From Chloroflexota bacterium (lineage in GTDB: Bacteria > Chloroflexota > Anaerolineae > UBA2200), in the NCBI GenBank assembly GCA_014360905.1, contig JACIWW010000007.1, forward strand, positions 43,886 to 107,885: 64,000 nucleotides of DNA, in the 5' to 3' direction. A program made the position numbers and the translations under genes. Shown here piece after piece: positions 1 through 8,900 of this stretch (position 1 is its first letter; the number at the start of each line of letters is the position of its first letter). Below the pieces are notes generated by a model. It was not told where the DNA came from and searched no databases. It saw only the letters and a list, made by a program, of their open reading frames with translations.

Positions 1-1389
1 ATGGATGGTATATCCCAGGGCCATGCCACGCGATACAATCGAGACTTTGTTCACCGGGTCCGCCTTGGGCAAATGATGCATAACCAGGGCATGGCCTGCC
101 TCATGATGAGCGATGATGCTTTTCTCTTCCGCACTAATCAGGCGGCTTTTTCGTTCTGGCCCGGCAATGACTCGCTCTACTGCTTCCCTCAGTTCGTCCA
201 TACCGATGGCTTTCTTGTTGCGCCGCGCAGCCAAGATCGCTGCTTCGTTGACCAAGTTCTCTATATCAGCACCCGAGAATCCTGGTGTCTGCCTGGCCAG
301 TTCCATCAAATCTACATCCTCGGCCAACGGTTTGCCACGTACGTGCACTTCCAGGATCGCTTTGCGCCCGTTCATATCCGGTCGATCCAGCACGACACGC
401 CGATCGAAACGGCCCGGCCGCAACAGAGCAGGATCTAATATGTCTGGACGGTTTGTAGCAGCGACCACAATAACCTTTGTGTCAGTGTCAAAGCCATCCA
501 TTTCTACCAGAATCTGGTTCAAGGTCTGTTCGCGCTCATCGTGGCTGCCACCCAAGCCGGCACCACGATGCCGTCCTACGGCGTCAATCTCATCGACAAA
601 GACAATGCACGGGCTGTTCCGCTTGGCCTGGTCAAAAAGGTCACGGACACGACTGGCGCCAACGCCGACAAACATCTCGACAAATTCTGAGCCACTGATG
701 CTGAAGAAGGGCACGCCAGCTTCGCCCGCTACCGCCCGCGCCAGTAGCGTCTTGCCCGTCCCGGGTGCACCCACTAGCAATACACCTTTAGGAATACGCG
801 CACCCAGCATGGTGAACTTGGCCGGTTCTTTCAGAAATTCAACCACTTCCTGCAATTCCTGCTTTGCTTCATCAACGCCAGCCACGTCCTGGAAAGTAAC
901 GGTAGGTTTGTCACCAGTGAATAACCGCGCACGGCTTTTGCCAAAGGACAGCGCTTGGTTATTCCCGCTCTGGGCCTGACGCAACATGAGGAGTAGGATC
1001 AGGCCAAGCCCTAGAACAGGCAAAAAATTCACTAACATCGGAACAATGTCCGCCCAGGCGCTCGGTCGCTCTGGAACGATCTCCACCACAGCGAATTCCT
1101 CTGGCGTCACCCCCAGGTTGATGAGCGTCTCCGTAAGGCTTACACCTTCCTCCTTGCGCGAGCGCAATTTGGTCGGTTGTTGATCCTCACTCAGCCAGAT
1201 TGTCAGGTCATCGCCAGAAATGGCAATTTTCTTCACCACACCCGCCTTTACATAGCTGACCACTTTGTTGATGGATACTGTAGGCAGCTCTTCAGCCGGC
1301 ACGATGAAGTTGAAGTAAATCAAGGCGATAACCGCAAGTGTGATCAACAGGTATACAAATCCGTTCTTAGACCAACTCGATCCCACCAT
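1..1389 (-). CDS. ftsH: ATP-dependent zinc metalloprotease FtsH (C-terminus beyond window)
   Basis: Membrane-anchored AAA+ protease that degrades misfolded and short-lived membrane and cytosolic proteins. The first 463 codons lie in the window; the gene runs off the left edge in frame. Seen: a TM segment near residues 10-30, a short extracytoplasmic domain, a second TM near 115-135, Walker A GPPGTGKT near 205-212, Walker B IVFVDEID, the second region of homology [20 protein letters not shown], and the zinc-binding HEAGH at 429-433. The ATG at 1389 follows an AGGAGGT ribosome binding site. Three tRNA genes lie directly upstream on the same strand behind a near-consensus promoter, so they may share a transcript. 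Only the end of the protease domain is missing, cut by the window. Confidence 0.97.
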   Translation of the reverse strand, partial: MVGSSWSKNGFVYLLITLAVIALIYFNFIVPAEELPTVSINKVVSYVKAGVVKKIAISGDDLTIWLSEDQQPTKLRSRKEEGVSLTETLINLGVTPEEFAVVEIVPERPSAWADIVPMLVNFLPVLGLGLILLLMLRQAQSGNNQALSFGKSRARLFTGDKPTVTFQDVAGVDEAKQELQEVVEFLKEPAKFTMLGARIPKGVLLVGAPGTGKTLLARAVAGEAGVPFFSISGSEFVEMFVGVGASRVRDLFDQAKRNSPCIVFVDEIDAVGRHRGAGLGGSHDEREQTLNQILVEMDGFDTDTKVIVVAATNRPDILDPALLRPGRFDRRVVLDRPDMNGRKAILEVHVRGKPLAEDVDLMELARQTPGFSGADIENLVNEAAILAARRNKKAIGMDELREAVERVIAGPERKSRLISAEEKSIIAHHEAGHALVMHHLPKADPVNKVSIVSRGMALGYTIH

Positions 1390-1464
1390 ACCTCCTAAAA
1401 ACCGCAAAAAAGCCGCTTGAAGCGGCACAACGATGAAACAGAACATCGGTTCAAGCCATTCTCA

Positions 1465-1537
1465 TGGGCCCACCTGGATTCGAACCAGGGACAACCCGGT
1501 TATGAGCCGGGGGCTCTAACCGCTGAGCTATGGGCCC
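1465..1537 (-). tRNA. tRNA with CAT anticodon (elongator Met or lysidine-type Ile2)
   Basis: A 73-nt cloverleaf with acceptor GGGCCCA/TGGGCCC, anticodon stem CCCGG/CCGGG, loop CTCATAA and a T arm with TTCGAAT. The anticodon is CAT and the discriminator is A. CCA is not encoded. Elongator Met and Ile2 both carry the CTCATAA loop, so sequence alone does not separate them here; the closed acceptor pair excludes a typical initiator. Confidence 0.93.
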
Positions 1538-1542
1538 TTCAA

Positions 1543-1615
1543 AGCGGGTGACGGGACTCGAACCCGTGACAACCTACTTGGAAGGCAGGGGCTCTACCAT
1601 CTGAGCTACACCCGC
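1543..1615 (-). tRNA. tRNA-Gly (TCC)
   Basis: A 73-nt cloverleaf with acceptor GCGGGTG/CACCCGC, anticodon loop CTTCCAA giving anticodon TCC, T arm with GTTCGAG and discriminator T. CCA is not encoded. It lies 5 nt upstream of the CAT tRNA on the same strand. Confidence 0.95.
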
Positions 1616-1657
1616 ATGGACAGGCAACACAAGATCCTACCAGAATATCTGCCATTG

Positions 1658-1730
<73 letters not shown>

Positions 1731-1738
1731 CAGCCTAT

Positions 1739-1767
1739 ATTATAGCCAATTTGTCATAGCCCGTCAA
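1739..1767 (-). promoter_or_regulatory. Sigma-70-type promoter of the tRNA(-ftsH) unit
   Basis: On the minus strand TTGACG (1767-1762), a 17-bp spacer, and TATAAT (1744-1739), ending 8 nt before the mature 5' end of tRNA-Pro. The match to consensus is 11 of 12 bases. Confidence 0.85.
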
Positions 1768-1845
1768 TTTGAGCTTGTGAACAGTGATCAGCGAATGATG
1801 GCTTTGTTATCTGAACCGAATATTGAGCATTGCCCACTTGTAATA

Positions 1846-2364
1846 TTAGGTTTTGCGGTCAAAGTAGATACTCTTGCCCGTCGCGGACAACGGAATGCCC
1901 ATCACGTAATCCGCATCAATCAGACCCATTTCACGCGCTACTACACCTGCGCGATACATGATGCGGTTATCTACGTTCAACATCCCTGCCACCTTGACCG
2001 CCGATCCCAATGCAATGCCCATGTCCAACAGGCGGAAAGCACATTGTGGTCCCTGGAACTCTCCCTCGAAAGTGTTCGGAGTGATGCACTTTTCTACGCC
2101 ACAAGCGCTACAATTCAAGCCCATTGCCTTGGCGTCTTTAATCCCGATCAATACCACAATAGGCGAATCTTTCACGTTCTGTCCGTCCCGGTCAAAATTG
2201 CGCTTGCCAGTCCGCTCTCCAAAGCGAATCATCGCTTCTGCCAGTTTTTTGCACTCTTCACCCTCGATGATCTTGGTTACTACAAAATCCTGCCCCGCCG
2301 ATTTGGGCGCAGTGCGTGCTGCAATGCACATTAGCTCAGCTACTGTACGCAATCCACTAGACAT
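1846..2364 (-). CDS. DUF2148 family protein (ferredoxin-like domain)
   Basis: A 172-aa cytoplasmic protein of the DUF2148 family, described as containing a ferredoxin-like domain; its function is not established. Cysteines at C13 and C38 and the cluster CSACGVEKC (near residues 85-93) could hold an Fe-S cluster. A GGAGG site precedes the ATG at 2364. It follows the DUF4013 gene by 38 nt on the same strand, so the two are probably co-transcribed from the promoter at 3199-3227. Related proteins occur mainly in anaerobes (family knowledge). Confidence 0.8.
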   Translation of the reverse strand: MSSGLRTVAELMCIAARTAPKSAGQDFVVTKIIEGEECKKLAEAMIRFGERTGKRNFDRDGQNVKDSPIVVLIGIKDAKAMGLNCSACGVEKCITPNTFEGEFQGPQCAFRLLDMGIALGSAVKVAGMLNVDNRIMYRAGVVAREMGLIDADYVMGIPLSATGKSIYFDRKT

Positions 2365-2402
2365 GGCAATTCAATTTTTCCTCCTTAAGGGATGGAGCTT
2401 CT

Positions 2403-3077
2403 TTAGACCGTTACCTCCATCTCGGGCGTTTTTGGTGCTGCTCTGAAGCGGTACACCTGCCCGAGTAGGTGGCTACTGACCAGCGTGGCCCAAAACTCGG
2501 TAAAGATCACACCAATGCAACACAGGATCACACCAAAACCAGAGACAAATTGCGCAACTACAGCGAGAACAAGTGCAATGATATAGTTGCTAAAGTTTGC
2601 TATAAGGTACTGGAATATGTCGCCAAAGCGGAAGAAAGCACCAAATTCGCCGCTGAGAGCATAGTGAGTGAAAGCCGAGGGTAGCACAACGCCTAAGAAA
2701 AGCCCATATACCAGTGATAGGCAACTCATGCTCCAGATACAAAAGACGTATGGTGCAGCGACGCGGCTAGGTTCCGCCGTGTCATACCCGGTTACTGCGC
2801 TGAGGAATCCCGCAAACATTATCAGGATAATCAACGGGCTCGCCCACACCAGCGCACCCAAAGAGATCACGAGACCTTTGACGAAGTAATCCCCAAAGTC
2901 ATCCCAGCCAGGCAAGGGTTGCTCAGCACCTTCAGCCACATTCTTCAGAACCTTCAACGCATAACCAACTACTGCCAGGTTGACAATGGGAATGAGGCCC
3001 AAGATACCGCCGATGAGCACTTTTTGGATCCATTCCTTGTCATCAAAAACGTATGTAAATGATTTGCCCCAATCCAT
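2403..3077 (-). CDS. DUF4013 family integral membrane protein
   Basis: A 224-aa polytopic membrane protein starting MDWGKSFTYVFDDKEW, the typical opening of DUF4013 proteins, followed by about five hydrophobic segments (near residues 20-42, 70-95, 115-140, 150-180 and 185-205). Function unknown. The ATG at 3077 has a purine-rich site (AAGGGGG) upstream. It is the first gene of a probable two-gene operon with the DUF2148 protein. Confidence 0.75.
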   Translation of the reverse strand: MDWGKSFTYVFDDKEWIQKVLIGGILGLIPIVNLAVVGYALKVLKNVAEGAEQPLPGWDDFGDYFVKGLVISLGALVWASPLIILIMFAGFLSAVTGYDTAEPSRVAAPYVFCIWSMSCLSLVYGLFLGVVLPSAFTHYALSGEFGAFFRFGDIFQYLIANFSNYIIALVLAVVAQFVSGFGVILCCIGVIFTEFWATLVSSHLLGQVYRFRAAPKTPEMEVTV

Positions 3078-3198
3078 GATTTCTGCCCCCTTAAGGAATT
3101 AGCTAATCTGAAGCAAACAGGACGATCACAATCAGGTATGGCTGGATTCTTCCGTCCTCTGCGTGAACAGAGCCTGTTGCCTCTCCAATGCCAACGTG

Positions 3199-3227
3199 AT
3201 TATAGCATAGATGCAGGTAATCAGCAA
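3199..3227 (-). promoter_or_regulatory. Promoter of the DUF4013-DUF2148 pair
   Basis: Minus strand TTGCTG (3227-3222), 17-bp spacer, TATAAT (3204-3199) with an extended -10 TG-C just upstream of the hexamer. It leaves an untranslated leader of about 115 nt before the ATG at 3077. It lies back to back with the ino1 promoter. Confidence 0.7.
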
Positions 3228-3241
3228 GCGCGAGTGTTACT

Positions 3242-3270
3242 TTGACGAATCAAATCGAATATAGTAGAAT
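3242..3270 (+). promoter_or_regulatory. Promoter of ino1
   Basis: TTGACG (3242-3247), 17-bp spacer, TAGAAT (3265-3270). Transcription would start near 3277, so in-frame codons before that point are not part of the protein. Confidence 0.8.
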
Positions 3271-3355
3271 AAATTACATTGTGCGAAAATTCTGGATGCT
3301 CCTGGCTATCGTGAGCATACAACGATCTCAAAACGCAGAAAGGAGTGTGAGAACT

Positions 3356-4432
3356 TTGGCTAAGATAAGGGTAGCAATTATCGGTGTAGGCAACTGTGCC
3401 TCTTCTCTGGTACAAGGCGTGTATTTTTATAAGGATGCTCCTGAGGATCAATTTGTACCGGGCTTGATGCACGTTCGACTAGGCGGGTATCACATTGGGG
3501 ACATCGAGTTCAGTGCTGCTTTTGACATTGATCAGAACAAGGTAGGGAAAGATCTATCCGAAGCCATTTTCACGGCGCCAAACAATACTTACAAATTCTG
3601 CGATGTACCTTACATAGGCGTGCCGGTGTCGCGGGGCATGACGCATGATGGATTGGGAAAGTATCTCAAACAAATTATCACCAAGGCTCCTGGTTCGACT
3701 GCTGATGTAGTGGGCATCCTCAAGGAAACGCAGACGGATGTAGTAGTCAATTTCTTGCCCGTAGGCAGCGAAATGGCGACCAAGTGGTATGTCGAACAGG
3801 TCCTTGATGCAGGATGTGGTTTTATCAATTGTATTCCTGTCTTTATTGCCCGTGAGGATTATTGGCAAAGGCGATTTAGAGAGCGTGGGCTACCCATAAT
3901 TGGCGATGACATTAAATCCCAGGTGGGAGCTACCATTACCCATCGCGTTTTGACATCACTTTTCCGGGATCGAGGGGTACGCTTGGAGCGCACCTATCAG
4001 CTCAACTTCGGTGGGAACACCGACTTTTACAATATGCTAGAGCGAGAGCGATTGGAATCTAAGAAGATTTCGAAGACGAACGCGGTGACCAGCATGCTGG
4101 ATTATGAGCTGGACCCAGCCAATGTGCATGTAGGCCCTAGTGACTATGTGCCCTGGTTGACCGACCGCAAATGGTGTTATATTCGCATGGAGGGAACTAC
4201 CTTTGGCAATGTCCCATTGAATCTGGAATGCAAGCTCGAGGTATGGGACTCGCCTAACTCTGCAGGGGTGGTGGTAGATGCGATCCGCTGCTGTAAGCTG
4301 GCATTGGACAGGAAGCTTAGCGGTACTTTGATTGGCCCTTCTGCTTACTTTATGAAATCGCCGCCTGAGCAGTACCCTGATGATCAGGCCAAAGCGATGG
4401 TGGAAGCGTTTATCGCAGGGCAGGGTCAATAA
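3356..4432 (+). CDS. ino1: Inositol-3-phosphate synthase
   Basis: Converts glucose 6-phosphate to 1L-myo-inositol 1-phosphate using NAD, the first step to inositol and inositol lipids. Seen: an N-terminal Rossmann motif in [19 protein letters not shown], then the bacterial/archaeal-type short synthase through the conserved region near [14 protein letters not shown] and the GGNTDFYNM motif. The open frame extends upstream to 3242 but that part overlaps the promoter. I choose the TTG at 3356 because AGGAG at 3341-3345 stands 10 nt ahead; it gives a 358-aa protein with the normal family N-terminus. A GTG at 3347 is too close to that site. A possible terminator lies at 4462-4488. Confidence 0.93.
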   Translation: MAKIRVAIIGVGNCASSLVQGVYFYKDAPEDQFVPGLMHVRLGGYHIGDIEFSAAFDIDQNKVGKDLSEAIFTAPNNTYKFCDVPYIGVPVSRGMTHDGLGKYLKQIITKAPGSTADVVGILKETQTDVVVNFLPVGSEMATKWYVEQVLDAGCGFINCIPVFIAREDYWQRRFRERGLPIIGDDIKSQVGATITHRVLTSLFRDRGVRLERTYQLNFGGNTDFYNMLERERLESKKISKTNAVTSMLDYELDPANVHVGPSDYVPWLTDRKWCYIRMEGTTFGNVPLNLECKLEVWDSPNSAGVVVDAIRCCKLALDRKLSGTLIGPSAYFMKSPPEQYPDDQAKAMVEAFIAGQGQ

Positions 4433-4461
4433 AGGGATAGAGAGGAAACGCACATTAGAAA

Positions 4462-4488
4462 GGCGAGGTTATGCAATCCCACCTCGCC
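4462..4488. terminator. Hairpin between convergent ino1 and the FemAB-like gene
   Basis: Inverted repeat GGCGAGGT / ACCTCGCC (8 bp, 11-nt loop) in the 80-nt gap between two convergent genes. No clear U tract, so termination is inferred from position. Confidence 0.4.
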
Positions 4489-4512
4489 CACTTCGGAAAA
4501 GGACTGGCCTGG

Positions 4513-5583
4513 TTATCCTTTCCACCATTTCCATAAAGCAGTCAACAGACGGTACATGGGCTTGTTGTAGACGTAGTCATACGCGCCTACATAACGAACT
4601 TCTCTGCCACCAAAGCCCTTTTTGAAGCGGTAGAGTCCCCCCAGGCCTATGCTCAGCGCTCCTTGTTCCTCAGCCAAGGCAATATCCGGCCCGATTTCGC
4701 TTTCATCTACGTCAGGGATACCCCACAGATCGTATGTTTCGCAACCGCGAGCCTTTGCCCAACGCATGGCTTCCCACTGTAAAAGGTAGGTAGGCATGCG
4801 TTGCCTTTCTTCATCAGAAGAGGCACCGTACATGTACCAGGCTTTTTTGCCCCAAGTAAACACCATGATAGCTGCCAGGGGCTTGCGCTCATGTTCTGCC
4901 AAGAACAAGGCCACGGTATCCTGAGCAGCAAAAAGCTGCCAAGCTTGTGCGTAATAATCCTGCGTGTGTATGCCGAATCCTGCACGTTGGCCGGTAACCT
5001 TCAATAGTTGGTAGAAGAGAGGCAGATCCTCCACAGTTCCCATACGCACAGACACCCCTTTGCGCTGTGCCAGACGAATGTTGTAGCGGGTTTTAGGCTT
5101 CATCTGGGCAAGTATTGCTTCTTCATCTGCGGTCAGATCAATCAGGACTGTGCGGCGAGGTTGAACCGTTTGCTGGCTTGGAACAAATCCCTGCAGTTCT
5201 AGCCAGCTTCGCGTGGACGCCGTTTCTTCCCAGTCTGGTTCTATCTTGAGGAAAATGGCACGTTGGCGACGGCATGCTTCATGCAAAGCCGGTAGCAAAG
5301 CCAGAGTGGAGGGAGTATTTAGAGCAACAGGAGTAACCAAAGGGCCCTTAGGTATGTATGCCGTGGTGAAGTACCCAAAGGGCAATGGGCGAAACAGAAC
5401 CTGCATTGCCGCTAATATCTGATCCCCTTCGACAGCGGCAATGCGCAGCGGTCGCCAGCCAAAGCAAGCCTTGAATTCGCCCCACGTCCAGGATTGCAGC
5501 AGGTGGCCAGTTGGTGAACGTTTGACGAATTCATTCCATGTATGAGGAGAAAGGAGTTGGTCTACAGATGTATAGATACGCAT
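4513..5583 (-). CDS. FemAB/FemX-type peptidyltransferase (GNAT fold)
   Basis: A 356-aa soluble protein of the lipid II:glycine glycyltransferase (FemAB) family, which add amino acids to peptidoglycan precursors from aminoacyl-tRNA. Seen: a first GNAT-like domain beginning with HLLQSWTWGEFKACFGWRP, the MKPKTRYNIRLAQRKGV segment between the halves, and the second domain with YMYGASSDEERQRMPTYLLQ and YDLWGIPDV, all characteristic of the family. The exact amino acid and target are not visible. The ATG at 5583 is only about 5 nt after the expected transcription start from TATAAT at 5600-5595, so the message may be nearly leaderless. Confidence 0.85.
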   Translation of the reverse strand: MRIYTSVDQLLSPHTWNEFVKRSPTGHLLQSWTWGEFKACFGWRPLRIAAVEGDQILAAMQVLFRPLPFGYFTTAYIPKGPLVTPVALNTPSTLALLPALHEACRRQRAIFLKIEPDWEETASTRSWLELQGFVPSQQTVQPRRTVLIDLTADEEAILAQMKPKTRYNIRLAQRKGVSVRMGTVEDLPLFYQLLKVTGQRAGFGIHTQDYYAQAWQLFAAQDTVALFLAEHERKPLAAIMVFTWGKKAWYMYGASSDEERQRMPTYLLQWEAMRWAKARGCETYDLWGIPDVDESEIGPDIALAEEQGALSIGLGGLYRFKKGFGGREVRYVGAYDYVYNKPMYRLLTALWKWWKG

Positions 5584-5594
5584 AGGTTCGGTAC

Positions 5595-5600
5595 ATTATA
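5595..5600 (-). promoter_or_regulatory. -10 element of the FemAB-like gene
   Basis: A perfect TATAAT on the minus strand 12-17 nt upstream of the ATG; the -35 region is weak (TTCCGT). Confidence 0.45.
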
Positions 5601-5727
5601 ACGTAATTTGCCTCAGCACGGAAAAGCGATGGATATTGCCCGAGTTGATTGCTGTAATCCTGAAAATGCGAAGTTACCAGTGCTGGCGTATCTTTTGGGC
5701 TTTTGCTACGTCATGTAGACAGGGGGG

Positions 5728-5760
5728 ATAACTATGCTCGTACTCTGCGAGCAAAGTTAT
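5728..5760 (+). repeat. Inverted repeat (13-bp stem) in divergent promoter region
   Basis: ATAACTATGCTCG (5728-5740), 7-nt loop, CGAGCAAAGTTAT (5748-5760), one mismatch, followed by GCTTTTCGTTT. It could be an operator or the terminator of a small transcript; no gene on the plus strand ends before it. Confidence 0.5.
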
Positions 5761-5843
5761 GCTTTTCGTTTGTGCTACAACTGATATCACCCCAATAGAT
5801 GACTTTTTCAATTTACTGCCGCATTTTCACTTTGTTAATGCTT

Positions 5844-5873
5844 TTGACAAGGTCAGAACATGCAATATATAAT
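5844..5873 (+). promoter_or_regulatory. Consensus sigma-70 promoter of the giant surface-protein gene
   Basis: TTGACA (5844-5849), 18-bp spacer, TATAAT (5868-5873): both hexamers are perfect. Expected start near 5880, leaving a leader of about 40 nt with AAGGAAG before the ATG at 5923. Confidence 0.88.
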
Positions 5874-5922
5874 GCAATTCAATCGCATTTGAAATGAATT
5901 TGGCGGACCGAAGGAAGCCACA

Positions 5923-8900
5923 ATGATTTACAGGAAGGCACACCCTATGGAAGAGACGACCTTTGTACATTCCTCTGAGCACCTGCAGACGCCTCAATTG
6001 TCCTCTGCTCATGGAAAGCAGCCCGCTTTGGGAATCTCACGAGGCCTCATCGTATCACTGGTGATTTTTGCGCTCTCTTTTGCCGTGCTTTTCGCGGGTC
6101 CTGCTCTTGTCCTGCGCTTGATGGCGGCCGCTGTCGAGGATCCCATTGGCAGCTTTGTTAGCTATGCGCCAAACGCACATGCGGCCCAAGCGACGATTAC
6201 CATCTTTCAAGAGGGTGTATACCCCACAGCAGCCTACACTGGTACTGATGATACGTACATAAACCAGTGGAATCCCACACTGAATGGTGGGACTGAGGTT
6301 CGCGTGGTAATCGGACAAATCGGAGCTTGGCGCTCGCTGCTTTACTTTGACCTGACTCCTGGCGGCATACCCGTTGGTGCGAGCGTTATTAGTGCTGAGC
6401 TTGCTATCTACTGTTATGATCGAAATATGGTCCGCGATATGTCCATCGAAGTCTACCAAGTGAAGCGCACATGGACGGAATTGGGAGCAACTTGGGAGAA
6501 AGCAACAGCGACTGATCTCTGGGGCAGTGCAGGATGCAATGATCCGGTAACGGATCGTTTCCCCACGCCTGCATTTGTTACTACTGTCTCAAATTATGGA
6601 GAATGGCATCGGTTCGATGTGACCTCCATTGTGCAAAACTGGGTTTCTGACCCTGCTTCTAACAAGGGCTTCCTTCTCGTAGGCCCAGAACCTGCTGTGA
6701 TTTATTACTATTTCAGTTCTCAATATCCTACTCCGGATGTAAGGCCTAAACTGATCGTTTCCTGGACTTCCGCACCAATGCCCACACCAACCCCGACACA
6801 GACGACGACGCCAGTAGCCACACCGACTCGCACTGCTACTCCAACACCCACACCTACCGTTACACCTTACGTACCTGCCGTGGTCATAGACAATACCTCT
6901 GCCTGCTACAGTGATTATCCTCCTGAGCAATGGCAAACTGCTATCGGGGGAGGAGGATACGGGGGGAGCTACAGATACGAGACGACGGGTTACTTGACAG
7001 GCACAGCCAGTTTCTCCCCATGCTTGGGTAGCCCATTGCCGCAAGATGGTATATACGAGGTGCTAGCACACTGGAGTGTGCATCCGAATCGGCCAGTAGC
7101 TGTCCCCTACACAATTCACTACTACGGAGGGAATGTCATCATTGCGGTAGACCAGACCAAGGATGCGAATGGCGACACAGTACCCGCTTTTTCTGCGTCT
7201 GGTTGGTATTCTCTCGGTTATTATCCATTCCGAGCAGGTACCGCTGCCGCTAATGGAGAATACGTTGAACTGAACACTTCTAGTACAGGCGATACCTGTG
7301 CCGACGCTGTGCGTTGGGTTCTCACTCCTGGCCGTGCTGGTCCACCCTACACGCTGACTGTCACCGCGGATCCCACAGAAGTGCCATGGGATGGCATCTC
7401 GATCTCGACGATCATGGTAACCGTCACCGATCGATTTGGAAACATGGCTGCTGACGGCACTATGGTTGGGCTTACGACAACATACGGCACTTTGCCCTAT
7501 GACTACGTTCAAGCCGAGAGCGCCTCCGTAACGAAGGCGGGCTCCTGGAATACGGGGCTGGATGCATCAGCAAGTGGTGGGGCTTATATCTACTCTGATA
7601 CTCCTGGAGATGAGGTTTCCTGGACATTCAGCGGTGAGGCCATTTCATTCGTTTATGGCACCAATGTGAGCGGTGGGTCGGCTGATGTCAGCATTGACGG
7701 GATATACCTGGCGACGATTAACTTTGCCAGCGCATCTATGCAGTGGCAAGTTGAACGTCAACTCACCAATACCTTGACGCCTGGAGTACATACGCTACGT
7801 ATCCGCCATGCAGGTGGAGGGCGCATCTGGCTGGATGCTTTCCGGTCAGGCACTGTAACCACCAATGGCGTCGCCACGGCAGCACTGCGTGCGCCCATGC
7901 TCCCTGGTACAGCTACAGTACACGCCACAGCTATTGGGGCTGACGTGATTGGCTATGCTCCGAGCTGGCCCCATGGCACGACCACGGTTTCCTTCCCTGG
8001 TTCCAGCGAGGTTTGGGTGGACGATGACTATTGCAGCACCTGTTACAATGACGGGCATACCTGGAATTACAATGCTTTCAACACGATCCAAGGTGGAGTA
8101 AATGGAGTTCTCAGCAATGGCATTGTCCATGTACTAGCAGGAACCTATGCCGAAAGCGTGACGATTGCCAAGCCTCTTAAGGTGTTGGGAAGTGGAAGCA
8201 ACGTTGTATTTGTCGTTGGCGAGGGAGCTGCCGGTAGTCGCGGCTTCTACATTGACCGTGCCGATAATGTCACGATTCAGGGCGTTACAGTCCAGAATTT
8301 TGACACGGGTATCTATCTACGCGGTACAGGCACAGGTCCTGTCCCACGGGTCTATAACGCGACGATCGTCTACAACGCGTTTGAAAGCAACCAGTCATAT
8401 GCTCTGTGGGGCAGTTACGTCTACACCAGCACGATTTGCAGTAACGACATCTCCTTAGGCAATAACGGCATCTACCTGGAAAATTCGCACGGGAATACGA
8501 TTTGTTATAACAATATTTCCAACAACCTGGGCTTTGGGGTCAAACTGAACACTGGCGATGGTAATTCCATAGACAATAATGACATCAACAACAACCAAAA
8601 CGTAGGCATCGAACTCGTTGGCCAGACACAGCGTAATGGTGTCTATGGCAATGACCTGCACGATCTTTGGTGGGATGGCGTATTGATAAGCGGCACTGTG
8701 TCCTCGGACGTTTATATCGCTGCTAACACTATTGTCAATACGAACCAGGCCTGGCTTAATGGTGCTGGAACTCCCCCGGATAGCTATCACAACCTCGGTG
8801 GAATTGTGTTGATGGGCATTACCACAGGCAGTGAGGTTCGTCAGAACCGCATCTCTGGCGCCTCGAATGCCATGGGCAACCGCGCAGATGCTGCGGGAGT

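Larger units (their letters stand above)
5584..5922. other. Divergent intergenic region with promoters and a hairpin
   Basis: A 339-bp gap between the FemAB-like gene and the giant surface-protein gene. It holds the -10 of the former, a 13-bp stem-loop at 5728-5760 and the consensus promoter of the latter at 5844-5873. No credible small ORF was seen. Confidence 0.6.

Noticed and set aside
113..979. Long plus-strand frame of 288 codons
   Set aside because: It is antisense to ftsH, whose reverse frame carries all family motifs; the plus-strand translation resembles no protein and is Ser/Arg-rich in the way of shadow frames.
3242..3355. N-terminal extension of Ino1 by 38 codons
   Set aside because: It begins inside the -35 element of the promoter; the TTG at 3356 has a correctly spaced ribosome binding site and the usual N-terminus.
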